DNA of 64,000 bases from Typhlomys cinereus (Eukaryota; Chordata; Mammalia; Rodentia; Platacanthomyidae): NCBI GenBank assembly GCA_023101885.1, contig JALPQD010000006.1:13501585-13565584 (forward strand). Reading direction: 5' to 3'. Shown here in pieces: positions 23,536 through 36,660 of this stretch; positions within the stretch are counted from its first letter, which is position 1, and every line of letters starts with the position of its first letter. The position numbers and the translations under genes are program-made. The notes below the pieces were generated by a model, which saw only the letters and a list, made by a program, of their open reading frames with translations, ran no database searches and was not told where the DNA came from.

Positions 23536-26500
23536 AACATGCTTCTTAAAAGGTGTAAAAATTATTTTATCAAGCAATGAAAGAAATTACCTTGTTTAAC
23601 TGTCCATCCCTATCCCACAGTTTGGTTATGGCAATTCATGGATCCAAGTGCTCTAATTTTACCACAACTCCCTTTATTAGATTTGGTACTTTAATCCTTT
23701 CACCATTTTTTTTGTTTCCTATCCCTAAAAAAATCTGGGATTCTGATGTGATAAAGCTCCATTCCAATACTAATTTGTGCAGCCACTTGCCTTGTTCCTG
23801 GACAAGGTAGAACATGGCTGTTCTTTAGCAAACAATGCATACTCTTTCCCTTAACAAGTTATCAGTTTTTACCAAGACTTCAGATGTTTATTGCAATAAC
23901 CAGCTCTTCAAAAGATGGATGTGGAAGAATACTTGAACACACAGAAGAATCTATGTTAAGGTAACAGGGGAAAGAGGCTTGAACAACTGTTCCTGCACTA
24001 GGAACTTCTTCCCCTTCACAGATTTCCAAACCTGCATGTCTCCTGGGGAAAGAAAGAAGAGAAAGAAGCCTAAAAATTAGAAATTTTTGAGTGTCCTATG
24101 AAAGGGAATCCATCCACATAGTCCATAAATCTACTATGCCACTTCTGATAACTCTCAGGCTTGATTCATGGAGAGGAAGATTACAGAAAGCAATCTCAGA
24201 GAGTTTGTTCAGTGTTTTGTAAATATTAACTACTGAAAACACACTAAGTAATAAAGCTGAGGTCATAACCAAGTGAAAATAATCAAAAGGACTTGAGTTT
24301 ATGAAATGCCACATGAAAAATAATACCAAAAACAAAGTGTGGTATAAAAATGCTTATAAAAATTTTAACAAGTGATACAAATGTAAATAAAGATGACAGA
24401 AGAAACAAAAATCATAAAACCACAGATGAACTGACATCACAGGCTAAAAGGAAATAGCTTCCTTTTTTTGGGTGCTGGAGGCAGTCGGGGAAGAAAGAGT
24501 TTCCTTAGAAATATATTTAATATCACTAATTTGGCCTGTTTTCTGTATCTGATAAGTCACATTTACAATTTTAATGACCAAAAGAGGTGTGAACTTGTCA
24601 GTGATAAGTGAAGAAATTCTACCACTCTGTGGGGCTGCAGAATACCCACATGATTTGGAACCTTCGGCAGCCAAACAGATTGCACAAGCTCTACAAGAGA
24701 TCTCAAAACATGTCTGATTTTCCACCTGGGGAGAAGAAGCCTGAGTTAGAGACAATACCAGTGATGGAGTGCTGGCACATGCCAACTCCTCCAATGTCTA
24801 GCCTCATAAACAGTTATGAACACTGATTAAAAATAGTGCATAAAAGAAAGAAGTAGACACACTGCACTTAAATCAAACCAACAAAACCACCACAACAAAA
24901 TTCAACTCTAGGTGTTAACTAGATTCCAGGTCCTTTAGGCACTGAGGTCAATAGTTAAGAGTCCCTGACTCTCTGAAAGCCATATTTATCTCTAAACCGT
25001 CCTTAATTTTCAGAGAAGCAGTCATGAATCCCCAAATCTTTCTCCATGGTGCTGTAGCATCTGCCCTCTCTGAAATGCCCAGAAAGTTTTACATGACATT
25101 TCTGATTTGGGGGTTCATTAGACCTTACTTGTGAATGCAGATTCAAAGCACTACTTGTTTTGTGTTATAGAATACTATCTGTCAGCACTCAGCACTAGAC
25201 TGAATTTTTTAAGCTCTAACATATTACATTCTGCATGTTTGTTTTAAAAGCACTCTTAATACTAACTCAGCCAACATCACCTGTGCTGGAGGTGGTAACA
25301 TCCACCTCCCTAACTCATGTTACCAGGGTGACAAAATAGTGACCTAATTTACACACACCTGCTGGGTTAATTGGGCCAAAATGAATGATGATATATATGC
25401 TCAAAATCCAAAACTGATTTTTCCCTCAAAATTAAATATTTGATTTTTTTAAATTAGCAGTTTCTAAAGCTAAGTAACGTACTCCAGGTGTGCATTTGCC
25501 AGTTAATATACCCTGAATGTTTCATGACACTTGAGCAGCGAGATGACTACAAATCTTTTATGTATTTTCTGTGTGCAATGATTAGTATGAGTAAGTGATC
25601 CCAATCACTGAATATGCAGAGTGCTTTGAAGGATCAATACACCACCTTAAAGCAAACAGGGAGGTTTCAATTGTGTCAAGTTAGCAATCAGAGCCATCCC
25701 TGAAAATACAGGCTCGCTTTAAAGAAAGCTGTTCTTCACATTCTGTGGCCCCTTGCAAGGAACTCTTAGATGAGAACATCACCTGACTCTGTCTGCCCTC
25801 TTCCTACCTCTTCCTCCCCACTTTCTCAAGTTACGATGAGCTTTCCTATAAGGCACAGAAAGTTTTATATTTAAAACAAATAATGATGCAAACATAAATA
25901 CTTCCAATGACTGTGAATACAGAGAGCATGATATGTAGAGAGTAGGGCTGAATGCAACAAATGCTCAAAAAAGTTCAGAAATGTTCATTAAAATATTTTC
26001 ATACAGATTTTTTTGTTACTGTTAATGCAGAGAAACTAGTTGTAACTAAACGTGCAAGAAAAATCGTTTAGCTAGATAAATGTAATACACATACAACTTA
26101 TGTAACTCTTATTGTCATGAAAATTGTTATAGAAATTGTCATGGAAAAAATTTATTAAAACAAAGAAATGTTTATAATATTTTTTGAGTATACCTACAAA
26201 ATATTAATAACTATTTTGTTGGGAGTTAAATAAAAAATGACCTTATTGCTTCTATTTTGACTTTTTGAACTTTCCAAGTAATTTCACATGAGGTGTGTGT
26301 TATTCATAGAATAAATATATATACTTATTTATATACATATGTAATCATGCATATATGTAATCAGTAAATTTTAAAAAAGAAGAAAAGTTAAATATTCCTG
26401 ATTCTGCTCCCACACTAAAGTTAGAAATTTCACATACTCTTCCTGTCTCTTTCTCAACTGTGCTCATAAACATGTGTCAAAATAGATAAGGATCGTTCAT

Positions 26501-27183
26501 TTGTAAACATTCAACTTTTGGAACTTTTACCTATCTACAATTCTTAAAGAACATTCAACATAAGCTCCATTTTAAAATATTGAAAGCCATGTGAACTAAT
26601 TGCCTTTTAATAATAATGACTACATGAAGTGAACTTTCCAAGACACAAATAGATTTATTTATCACTTGGTTATTTCATCCAGCTTAAATTACAACATTTT
26701 TATGGTTACAGGATCTTACTGATAAGTGCTTCTCTTAAGTAAGTAAAATTAACATTACCATGTGAACAGTTTTTTGCAGTTAAAAGTATCTCACTAGGGG
26801 TTTGATTTAATCTATGATGCCTTCACTGTTTAATCATTGCTTAGACAATCAAAATATAATAATTTATTCTTATAAATTAGAGAATTTCTTGGGATTTCCT
26901 ATGTGACAACAGTAGACATCGGTGATTGATAAATAAAGAAAAATATGTCAAAATTGGCATCTCAGTTCTCATTCTAAAATTCATTTTTTTCTTTTCCCTT
27001 GTATATTGATTACTGCCTTACTAAGAAGCTGATAGCACAAAAACGGGATTCTTTTATTTCAAAAGAAAAACTGATTATTTTCACTCTGAAAACAAAGTGT
27101 TATTACATATTTATAATAAAATACATATACACATTAAAAAGATGAAATCACAATTGTTCTAGAAGAAAATGTAGATGCTTTCT
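22534..27183. other. Unannotated AT-rich DNA
   Basis: About 4.6 kb with no recognisable exon, RNA gene or clear repeat other than (TC)n at 23491-23531. The longest open stretch (24444-24794, 116 codons, minus) has no domain I recognise and no supporting splice or start context. Confidence 0.5.
23491..23531. repeat. (TC)n microsatellite
   Basis: Uninterrupted TC dinucleotide run of 41 bp followed by T5. No SINE body is recognised beside it. Confidence 0.97.
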
Positions 27184-27201
27184 CAATACATAAGATTTTC
27201 T

Positions 27202-27657
27202 TTTCTTTTCTTTTTCTTTTTATTATATTTATTTATTTTTTTACCAATCTATAAGCTTAATAGGTACCTGGTCCCCTCCCTCCCTCCACGCCTCCCCAGT
27301 CCCTTTACATCTTCCCCCACTTTTCCCCTTCCTTTCACCCCCCTCCCTCCCTTTCTTCCACTGCCCGTCTTCCCTATCTCCCATTGCCTGGAGCATCCTT
27401 TAGTGTGAATGTCAAACTTCCCTCTGCGTTCTCCACTCTAGTGAGGTGTAAGGACTCAGTGGCATTGCTCACAGCCCTTTCTTGGGCTCCACTTTAGAAT
27501 GGGAACACTGTTATGACTGTTAATCCCTTGCCTCTAAGGATCCTAGTGCCTGTGGTCCATGCTAGACTTTGGGGGGTCATTGACATGTCAGTCATTGCCC
27601 AGGTTATGCAACGTCCGATTATAGCTACTGTGGCCCTAACTGTGGAGTATCTTGCTT
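27202..27657 (-). mobile_element. 5'-truncated L1 3' UTR
   Basis: A minus-strand L1 tail of about 456 bp: poly-T and T-rich sequence, pyrimidine tract 27265-27360, then the shared L1 3' UTR blocks ending near 'gtggagtatcttgc'. It is flanked by an 18-bp duplication (caatacataagattttct at 27184-27201; one mismatch at 27658-27675). Confidence 0.93.
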
Positions 27658-27698
27658 CAATACCTAAGATTTTCTAAACCATAAAATAAATGAGTGGT

Positions 27699-27906
27699 GG
27701 GACTGGAGAGGTGGCTTAGGGGTTAAGCCTCTGCCTTGCAGGTGGAAGGTCCTGAGTTCGGATCCTAGACTCCACGTATAGAAAACAGGGGGGGGGGGGT
27801 CGGCCGGCGCTTCTGGTCCTGGTAGAGCAGAGCCTGTGAATCCCAGGGCAGAGTACACAAGGAGGAGGTGGAGGCGTCCATGGTGGTTCCCGAATTCAGC
27901 CGTGGT

Positions 27907-27957
<51 letters not shown>

Positions 27958-28005
27958 GCGCGCGCACACACACACACACACATGCACAATTAAATAAATA
28001 AAAAT
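27699..28005 (+). mobile_element. Young tRNA-derived SINE with CA/CG tail
   Basis: A full copy of the main SINE family. The head 'ggactggagaggtggcttag' 'gggttaagcctctgcc' gives the A box and 'ggtcctgagttcggatcc' the B box (Pol III internal promoter). The body is CpG-containing, followed by (CA)n(CG)n(CA)n at 27910-27981, 'catgcacaattaaataaa' and A-rich repeats. A TSD of about 15 bp, aaataaatgagtggt, is at 27684-27698 and 28006-28020, with slight ambiguity in the A-rich tail. Confidence 0.95.
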
Positions 28006-28267
28006 AAATAAATGAGTGGTACATGTAACTACACAAAGACTACAAAACAAAATTGGTAACAGAAATATTTTACTAAATGGGAAATGTTTCACATTCCATA
28101 ATATACAAAGAGGTTACATAAATCAATAACAACTCCAACTTAATGGAAACTCAATAAACAGATAAAAAATATGAAAGGGTGATAAACTAATTTTTTTTAC
28201 TTAATTCGAATAATGACAAATACAAAAACAGTAATGACATATATTTTTCACTTTTTATTTTTTAATA

Positions 28268-28280
28268 ATTTTTACTCTTT

Positions 28281-28313
<33 letters not shown>

Positions 28314-28530
28314 AGAAGGCACTCACTATATGTACTTGGAGGAACAAGGATGACTTGGGAATCATCTGAATTGCTTCTACCTCCTTTTGCCCAGGCTCCA
28401 CCTACGAGAACTAGAAGTACAGGCCTCTGCTGTTTCCACCTGACAGTTCTATGTGGAACCAGAGATCTGAACTTAGGACCTTCTGCTTGCAAGGCAGAGT
28501 TTTAACCTCTGAGGTATTTCTACAGCCTAA
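28268..28530 (-). mobile_element. Older tRNA-derived SINE
   Basis: Minus-strand copy with (TG)n at 28287-28313, body 'ggatgacttgggaatcatct', and the tRNA-like head at the right ('gatctgaacttaggacct', 'tgcttgcaaggcagag', 'cctctgaggtatttct'). More diverged than the copies at 6.6, 27.7, 45.3 and 56.4 kb, and it keeps the 'gggaatcatc' body block shared with the SINEs at 1.5 and 36.4 kb. Confidence 0.85.
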
Positions 28531-29089
28531 ATTTCAGTTTTAAAAAAAGAAAAATAACTTGAAACTCAATACTGATGACAGTGTAGGGAAGCAAGAATTT
28601 TTTATACTGCTTTGTTTTACACTAGAACAATGTTTTAGAAAGCAATTTTTAATGGTCACCAACATTTTATATATCAAAAATAAATTTTATTAAATATGAT
28701 AAAATAAATTACAAATTATAATTGAAGTTGATTTTTTGAATGGCAATGAAAATAGAAATAAATTATGACAAATTAGGCTGTCTTTAATATATTTTGTTAA
28801 ATTCATAAAATGGAAATATTAGGCATTTTTAAAAAGAGGATGTTATATATGACAAATATCAAAACGCTTCTTAGATATATAAAAAGATTTATTAAGAAAA
28901 AATAGACTTTTGAAAGTTTAGACACTGATCCCCTTTCTTTTTTAAATATGATAAACAATGTAAATATTCACATACTTTAAAATATATTTCTGATGAAACA
29001 GACATGCTGTCAAAAGTATTCTTTTCGTTTTATACAGCAAATACAAACAGCAAATGAAATTGATCACTAGACTGGCAGATCTTGAAAAT
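28531..29089. other. Unannotated, very AT-rich DNA
   Basis: No feature recognised. Confidence 0.5.
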
Positions 29090-29250
29090 CACTGTGCATT
29101 GAAACGTAGCATGTCATTCAATTACTCACTATACTTGTCTAGATCCCTTAACCACTCGACATCAATGCATTTGTTCCCTCATATGTAAAATAATTGAGTT
29201 AATTGACATGATACTCTGCAAATTAGCTACTTTATAGTTCTTATGATATA
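29090..29250 (+). mobile_element. Possible MIR SINE relic
   Basis: 'cccttaaccactcgacatca', 'gttccctcatatgtaaaata' resemble the MIR core (acttaacctctctg, cctcatctgtaaaatgg). Weak. Confidence 0.45.
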
Positions 29251-30409
29251 TGCTTTTATGTGTTAATAATCTGACACACAATATGCACTTGTTTTACATA
29301 TTCATAAAAACTGTCATGCACATCATACCTAAGATATGTGAATTTTTAGAAGCTCTAGTCATGTGTCAAGAATATTAAGTCACTATACAAAAATGGAAAA
29401 AAAAACTACGTTAGAAGTTAATATCAATTTTTGGTATGTGTATCTGTGAAAATGAACAAATATCTTTCTGTAGTTTTTTTCTCCCACAATTTATTTTTTT
29501 CCTAATCATACAAGCTCAATAGGTACCCACGTCCTTTCCCTTCTTCCTCCCCTCCCCAGTATTTTGGCCCCTTACCCCTTCCTTTCGCCCCCTTCCTCTC
29601 TCTGGTGCCCTAGAGCATGCCTTTGAACGCCAAATCTCCCTCTGAGTGAGAAGGAAGGACTCAGTGGCATAGCTCAGAGCCCTTTCTTAGTCTCCCTATA
29701 TAGCATGGGAACTCCTATTATGGCTGTTAATCCCTTGCCTCTAATGATCTTACTACCTGGAGCTTTGTCTGCTGTAATCCATGCTAGACTTTGGGGGATC
29801 CTTGACATGTCAGCCATTGTGCAGGTCCTAACTTGTGTGGAGTATCTTGCATATTATTGGTCCTCCCCGTATTTAGGCTCTTACAATCTTGCCACCCCCT
29901 CTTCCACAAGGTACCCTGAGCTTTAGAATGGGGAGAGATTTGCCTGATCTGGTTCCAGGTGATTAATTAGGGTCTTTGGTGTTCTGAATTATGGTTTTTT
30001 ATTCTTTTCAGTCTTGGTTTTCCTGTACCACCCTTGGCTGCATCCTGATTGTCATCAATGTTTATCTACTAACCAAAGATAAAAGACTGTTTAAATGAAG
30101 ATCTTAATATAAGAGAAGCCTCAAAGATAGATGGTAGAGTAGAATACAGCATCAATGTCCCACTTGTGGGATAGTTACCATCTATCAGCCAGTCTCTATT
30201 CCCTCCCTGATTAGTGAGATCAAACCTCTGCAGTCGCAAGTGACCAGGAAGGGAAATGAGAGTGACCTGCACCAGATGACTTGATACTTACATGCAAAAC
30301 TTGATGGTGACCGACTTTCCCTACTGAAGCGTGATCCCCTATCTACTTTTTTGGGGGGCCCTCCATCCCCTTCCCTCCTTTTTAAATATGTCATTAAGTG
30401 GGTTTGGAA

Positions 30410-33400
30410 CTAAGGTCTATCTTTAAGGGGGTACATACAGCGTCTAATTTTCAGTGTCTGGGATACTTCACTCAATAAAATTTTCTCTAATTTAATCCAT
30501 TTCCCAAAATATTTCATTATTTCATCTTTTTATAGCTAAGTAGTATTCCATTGTATAAATGTACCACATTTTCATTAGCCCATCATCAATTGTTGGGCAT
30601 TTGGGTTGATTCCATGAGTTTGCTATTGTAAATAGTGCTCATGTCGCTGTAGAGAATTTCTGAATTATGGGGGATAATTCCCAGCAGTGGTACAGGGGGC
30701 TCATATGGCATTTTAATCTTTAATTTTTATAGAAATCACCACAGTGATTGCCAGACTGGTTGTATAAGCCAGCATTCCTGCCAGCAATGTATATGAGTTC
30801 CCTTCTTTCCACATACTCTCCAGCATTTGGTGTTGTTTGTATTAAGGATTTTTGCCATCCTGACGGGGGGTGAGATGATATCTCAGGGAAGTTTTGATTT
30901 TCATTTCCCTGATGGCTAAGGATTGGATCATTTTTTAAAGATATTTGTTAGACCTTTCAATTTCGTCCCTGGAAATATTTCTTTTGAGTTCTGAGGCCAG
31001 TTTTCTAATTGGGCCATTTATCTCCTCGATGTTCAGTTTTTGAAGTTCTTGGTGCACTCTGGATAATGGAGCTGTATCAGATATGTGGTTAGTGAAGATT
31101 TTCTCCAATCTGTGGATTGTCTTTTTGCTCGGTTTACAATCTCTTTATCTGAGCAGAAGGTCTTTAATTTCATAAGATCCCATTTGCTGAGTGTTGGTTC
31201 TAGTGACTACGCTACTGGATTTCCGTTTAGGAACTGTTGGCCTACCCCAATCAGCTCCAGGGAATTCCCTACCCTTTCAACTAGGGTTTTTATAGTCTCT
31301 AGCCTAATACTAAGGTCCTTGATCCATTTGAAATTAATTTTTGTGCACAGTGACAAGTATGGGTCAAGTTTTAATCTTCTACATGTTGATATCCAGTTTT
31401 GCCAGCACCATTTGTTGAAGACGCTATTCTTTTTCCATTGAATTTTTTGAGCCCCTTTGTCAAAGATCAAATGGCTATAATTGTGTAGGTGTATAACTGG
31501 ATCTTCAACCCTTATCCATTGATCTACATGTCTATTTTGGAGCTACTACCAGGCTGGTTTTATTACTATGGATTTGCAGTATATAGATTAAGGTTTGGTA
31601 TGGTGATACCTCCAGCAGTGTTTTAGTCACTCAGCATTGTTTTTGCAATATCAGGGGCTTTTCTGCTTCCATGTGAATTATGAGATTGTTCAGTCAATTA
31701 TTTAAAGAATTTCTTTGGGATTTTGATTGTTATAATGTTGAATCTGTATATTGCTTTTGGTAGGATGGTCATTTTTATGATGTTGATTCTGCTGATCCAG
31801 GAGCATGGGAGATCTTTCCACCTTCTGGTGTCTGCAGTCATTTCTTTCTTTAGGGTTTTAAATACTTCATTATAAAGGGGTCTCACTTCTTTGGTTAGAT
31901 TTCTACCAAGATATTTCATTTTTTTAGGGCTATAGTAAATGGAATTGTTTCTCTTAGGACTTTTTTACTTTTTTTCATCCTTGGTGTAGAGGAAGGCCAC
32001 AGATCATTGTACATTTATTTTGTAACCTGCCACTATGCTGAACTTATATATTAGTTCCAGGAGTTTCCTGGTGGAGTTTTTAGGATCGCTCATGTATATG
32101 ATCATGTCATCTGCAAATAAAGATATCTTAACTTCTTCATTTTCGATTCCAATCCCTTTTATCTACCTTACTTGTCTTATGGCTTTAGTTAAGACTTCAA
32201 GTACAATATTAAATAGAAGTAGCGATAGAGGACTGCCTTTTTAGCTCCTTATCGAAGCGGGAATGCTTCAAGTTTTTCCCCATTGAATATAATCCTTGCT
32301 GTTGGCTTATTGTATACAGCTTTTATTATGTTGATATAAAGCTCCTTCCATTCCAACTGTCTCTAGGGCTTTTCATCATAAAGGGATGTTGGATCTTGTC
32401 AAAAGCTTTTTCTGCATCTATTGAGAGTATCTGTGGTCTTGGACTTTGTATTGCTTTATATGATGGAGTACATTTATTGATGCCCTTATGTTGAATAAAC
32501 CTTGTGTGCCTGGGATAAAGCCTACTTGATCATAGTGAATGATCTTTTTGATATGATTTTGAATCCAATTTGCTATGATTTTGTTGAGAATCTTTGCATC
32601 TGTGTTCATCAAAGAGATTGGCCTATAGTTTCCTTTTTAAGTGTATCTTTATTAGGTTTTGGGATTAATATGATATTAGCTTCATGAAAAGAATTTGGAA
32701 ATGTTCCTTCCTTTGCTATTTTATGGAACATTGTAAGGAATATTGGTGTTAGTTGTTCCTTAAATGTATGGTAGAATTCTGTGCTGAATCCATCTGGTCC
32801 AGGACATTTTTTGGTGGGAAGATTTGAGATTACTTCATGGATTTCCTCATATGTTATAGGACTATTTAAATAATTCAAAACTTCCTGATTCAATTTAGGT
32901 AAGTTGTGCTTACTCAGGAATGCATCCATTTCTTTTGTGTTATCAAATTTCATACAGTGTAAGTTTTTGAAATATGACCTTATAATTCTCTGAATTTCGT
33001 GGATATCAGTTTGATAACTCCATTTTCTCTTCTAATTTTGTTAATTTGGGTTTTCTCTCTCTTGATTTTAGTTAATTTAGCTATGGGTATATTAAACTTA
33101 TAGATTTTTTTCAAAGACCAGCTTTTCAACTAGTTGATTCTTTGTATTGTTTTCCTTATCTCAATTTCAGATATTTCTACCCTGATTTTACTAATCTCCT
33201 CTCTTCTACTGCTTGGTGTTGGATTGCTGTTGTGTCTCTAAAGCTTTAAGCTGCATTATTAAGTTATTTACTTGTGATAGGCATTTAATATAGGCATTAA
33301 GAGCTTTCATTGGTCCCAGAGATTTTGATAAGTTGTATTTTCACTGTCATTCACTTCTAGGAAATCTTAAATTTCCTTTTTGATTTCTTTCTTAACCCAT

Positions 33401-34122
33401 TTCTCACTCTTATAACTCATTACAAGAATTAGTGTATTTTCTGCTGTTTTTTGTGTTGTGGATATCAAGCTTTAGACCATGGTGGTCTGACAGGATACAG
33501 GCCATAATTTCAACTTTCCTATATATTTGGAGATTCATTTTGTGGCCCAATATGTGGTCTATTTTGGAGAAAGTTCCATGGGCTGCTGAGAAGAATGTGT
33601 ATTTCTTGGTGCTTGGATTGAAAGTTCGGTAGAGATCTGTAAAATCCATTTCAGTAAGGGTTTGATTCAGTTTCGATGTGTCTCTTTTGAGTGTTTGACC
33701 TGTTGATCTATCCCATGTTGAGAGTACAGTATTGAAATCCTCAAGTAGTATCATTTTGGGATTGATTTCTTGTTTTAGACATTATAGTGTTTGTTTAATG
33801 AATGTGGAGAAGCCCATATTAAGTGCGTATATGTTCAGCATTATGAAGTCTTCCTGGTGAATTGTACCAGTGACTAAAATGTAGTATCCTTCTATATCTC
33901 TTATGATTTTCTTTGGTTTGAAGTCTATTTTGTCAGAAGCATAATTGCTACCCCTGCTTCTTTCCTGGTTCCATTAGCTTGAAGAATTTTTGACCAGCCT
34001 TTTACTTTTACAATGTGCCTATCTTTTTTGGTGAGATGGATGGCAGCAGATGGATGGCTTGTGATTTCTAATCCATGTTTGTAACCTGTGCCTTTGAATT
34101 GGTGAGTTAATTTCATTGACAT
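30410..34122 (-). pseudogene. L1 ORF2 remnant (endonuclease and reverse transcriptase)
   Basis: ORF2 with its start near 34122 and its homologous stop at 30410-30412. The endonuclease part includes 33925-34122 (KDRHIVKVKGW, then GVAIMLLTK) and 33410-33754, which has a DFNT motif and a retained SDHH catalytic motif; the residue normally G before DFN reads E. RT segments: 32609-32953 with CPGPDGF, IPKPNKD; 32418-32612 with [11 protein letters not shown] and a GFIPG block; and an [13 protein letters not shown] box near 32103-32130 lying outside any long open stretch. The C-terminal parts are 31698-31919 and 31207-31470. Multiple stops and frameshifts make it non-functional. Confidence 0.94.
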
Positions 34123-34283
34123 TTAGTGTTATAATGGAGAAATTACTTTTAATTCCTGGCAGTCTTTGTGGTTAGAGGCCTTCATAATGTATTATTAAGC
34201 TTATAGGTTGTGGTGGTATTATACTTCCCTTCTGTCCTCCTGGATATGCTTGTTCTTTTCTTCAAGCTTGAGTATCTTTTCTA

Positions 34284-35274
34284 TCATTTTTTGAGGCTTG
34301 GTTTGGTGGTCATGTAAGCCTTTAAGTTGTCTTTATGGTGGAAAATTTTTCTTTCACCCTTTAACATGACTGATAGTTTTGCTGGGTATATCAGCCTGGG
34401 TTGACATTTGTGCTCATTCAATACTTGAAATATGTCTTTACAAGGCCTTCTGGTTTTTACTGTTTCCATTGAAAAATCATTTGTTATTTTAATAGGTTTA
34501 CCTTTAAAAGTGATTTACTTTTTTTTCCTTGAAGCTCTCAGCACATTCTCTTTGTCTTATATATGTAGTGTTTTGACTATTATTTGTTGTGCCAAGTTTC
34601 TATTTTGGTCATATCTGTTTGGGATGTGGAATGCTTCTTGTATTTGGATAGGCCTCTCTTTCTTTAGATATACCAAGTTTTCCTTTATGATAATTTGAAA
34701 AATTTCCTCGGGTGTGGTATTTTGGGATTCTTGTTCTGGTATTCCTTGAAAGAGCATGTTAGATTTATTCAAGGTGTCCTATAACTCTTGAATATTCCAC
34801 TCAAGTATCTTTTTGGCTTTAACAACCTCTTCAATTGAATTGGTTGTTCTTCTGCTTTGTCTTCAATATCTGACATTCTGTTTTCTGCTTCATTAGTTCT
34901 GCTGATGAGACTCTCTGTTGAGTTGTGGGTTGAAGATAACTTCTCTTTTAGTTCAGTTTTAAACTCTGCTTGAGATTGTTTTAACTGCTCTAGACCTATT
35001 TTTATTCTTCAACTGCTTTTGTCATCTCCTCCAAGTGTCTGTTCTATTCCTGTTCAAAGTGGTTGATGTGGCTATTTAACTCCAAGATTTCCTCTTTCAT
35101 TGTTTTGATCATAGTAAAGATCATGCTTTGAAAATCATTATCTTGTCTATGGCTTTCTTGGCCATTTTTTTTGTGAGTTTTTTCTGGTTGGATTCTATCA
35201 TTACAGGGTTGATTCTTTTTGTAGGAGATTTGTTGTTTTTTTTTTTTGTTTGTTTGTTTCTCATGGATTCCCAT
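34284..35274 (-). pseudogene. L1 ORF1 remnant (RNA-binding protein)
   Basis: In intact L1, ORF1 encodes the trimeric RNA-binding chaperone of the L1 particle. The open stretch 35044-35274 has a lysine-rich start (MGIHEKQTNKKKKQQ) leading into a glutamate/leucine-rich helix typical of the coiled coil. The segment 34557-34772 holds the RRM region block (FQGIPEQE, EEIFQIIIKENL, FHIPNRYDQ). The segment 34284-34469 holds the C-terminal domain end (CKDIFQVLNEHKCQPR and YPAKLSVMLKG). They are in different frames or interrupted, so the gene is decayed. It lies about 160 bp upstream of ORF2 in element order. Confidence 0.92.
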
Positions 35275-35739
35275 TGTGACCTGGGCATTTCTGTTTTATC
35301 TCTTATGTCCTTCTTTTTGTTTCTGTGTGTTTTAGGCTGAACTTAATTAGTATTACTACACTTGAGCACTTATTGCTAGTGTTTGCCTTGGAGTTGGTTA
35401 TGCCTCTCTGGTGTTAGTGATATTTCCTAGATGAGGCTATTGGATTGTTAGTACATCAACTAAGGCAGGTTTAGTAGACAGGGATTGAAGATTAGTATGG
35501 TAGTGCAGTTTTTAGGTTTACTTCCTTGTTGACATGTGAGGATAAATGGCTATATGGAAATGTTAAACTACAGTGACTAATAATTGAGAGGAACAAAATG
35601 TAAAAAAGGATTTACTTATCTTAGAGCTGGCTGTGAAGATTCTTTTCTATATGATGAGATCATTTTAGAGGACCTCATATGAATGGTGTTAGTCCCTTAG
35701 CTCTTTGTTTGATTTTTTTCTGGATTCTGTTGAATTCTG

Positions 35740-36085
35740 AGGAATGGGGATTCTGCCCTGGTCCATGTCCTGATCTGGGTCAGGGTCCAGGGCAGAAATG
35801 CAGAGTGACTGAAGATGACCTGAAGCCTGGGGCATGGCCTAGGGGCCTTCCCCAGTGCCAAAAAGGCAGGCTGGCTACTAGTGGGGTGCGCAGATGGCAT
35901 GGGGTCTGGGGAGTGGTCTAGCTTACCTGAGGAGCAGGGAGTCAGCCCTGGTCTGGTCCTGGTTCTACAGACAGGCAGAATGTCTACTGAGGTGTGCAGA
36001 TGACCTGGAACCTGGGGTCTGGTCTAGCGGCCTCACCTGAGGAGCAGGAAGTTCACCAGGGTCCAGGTCTGGGGCAGAAAGCCTT
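35740..36085 (-). promoter_or_regulatory. L1 5' UTR with GC-rich imperfect tandem units
   Basis: Repeated blocks seen on the plus strand: 'gaagatgacctgaagcctgg' near 35810, 'cagatggcatggggtctggg' near 35891, and 'cagatgacctggaacctggg' near 35997. Two of them continue with 'cctgaggagcaggga/a' and 'ggtctagc'. Spacing is about 80-105 bp. Mouse L1 promoters are also built of tandem monomers of about 200 bp; whether these units are promoter monomers in that sense is inference. Confidence 0.7.
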
Positions 36086-36341
36086 TCTGGAGTTTTGTAT
36101 GTAGACTGCAACCACTTTTTCTTTATCAAAAGCAAAAATGTAATTGAGGCAAAATGTGGCAGAGGGAATATCTTAAATATTGGACTAAATGCTATTTTGC
36201 TAGCTATACCAACTAGGCTTATGGGTCTCAGTTTAGTCCTTCTAGGGTATTGAAACTTGTTAAACAAAACTGATCATAAGTCTCTATCTTTTATTTTTCA
36301 GTGCCTGTCATAAGAAATTTTCCATATCTCTCTCACTTGCT

Positions 36342-36342
<1 letters not shown>

Positions 36343-36416
<74 letters not shown>

Positions 36417-36660
36417 TGTGTTTGTGTATCAGAGGGCACAATGTGTCCCTGTGGAGGACCAAAGGTGACTTTGGGAATCATCCTGGATTGCTTCTAGCTC
36501 CTTTTTGTTTCACTGGAATTTCTCAGATTTACCCATCAGGGCCAGAAGTACAAAACACAGCCCTTTAAGCCTGGCGTTTTTACATGAGACTTGGGATCCA
36601 AACTCAGGACCACCTGATTGGGAGGCTGAGTCTTAAACCCTGAGTGGTCTTTATAGCCCT
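36343..36660 (-). mobile_element. Older tRNA-derived SINE with (TG)n(AG)n tail
   Basis: The tail is a (TG)n run at 36344-36377 joined to (AG)n at 36378-36412. The body has 'gactttgggaatcatcctgg', and the right end is the tRNA-like head ('ggatccaaactcaggacca', 'cttaaaccctgagtggtc'). Same old subfamily as the SINEs at 1.5 and 28.3 kb. Confidence 0.87.

Larger units (their letters stand above)
29490..36085 (-). mobile_element. Near full-length L1 LINE
   Basis: A minus-strand L1 of about 6.6 kb. From right to left in element order: 5' UTR with GC-rich imperfect repeats (35740-36085), a leader to 35275, ORF1 remnant (34284-35274), a short inter-ORF gap, ORF2 remnant (30410-34122) and 3' UTR with pyrimidine tract (29490-30409). 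Both ORFs are broken. Possible flanking repeats, ctttctgtagtttt at 29464-29477 and ctttctggagtttt at 36083-36096, differ by one base; they are a candidate TSD only, because the left copy is separated from the L1 tail by about 15 bp. It is the most complete L1 in the window. Confidence 0.93.

Noticed and set aside
27700..27780. tRNA-like A and B boxes as a possible tRNA gene
   Set aside because: The sequence does not fold as a full cloverleaf by inspection and is the head of a SINE present in several copies, so it is a SINE promoter and not a tRNA gene.
27664..28092. 142-codon minus-strand open stretch with a cysteine/valine run
   Set aside because: It reads through a SINE and its CA repeat; the same peptide pattern recurs in every SINE copy.
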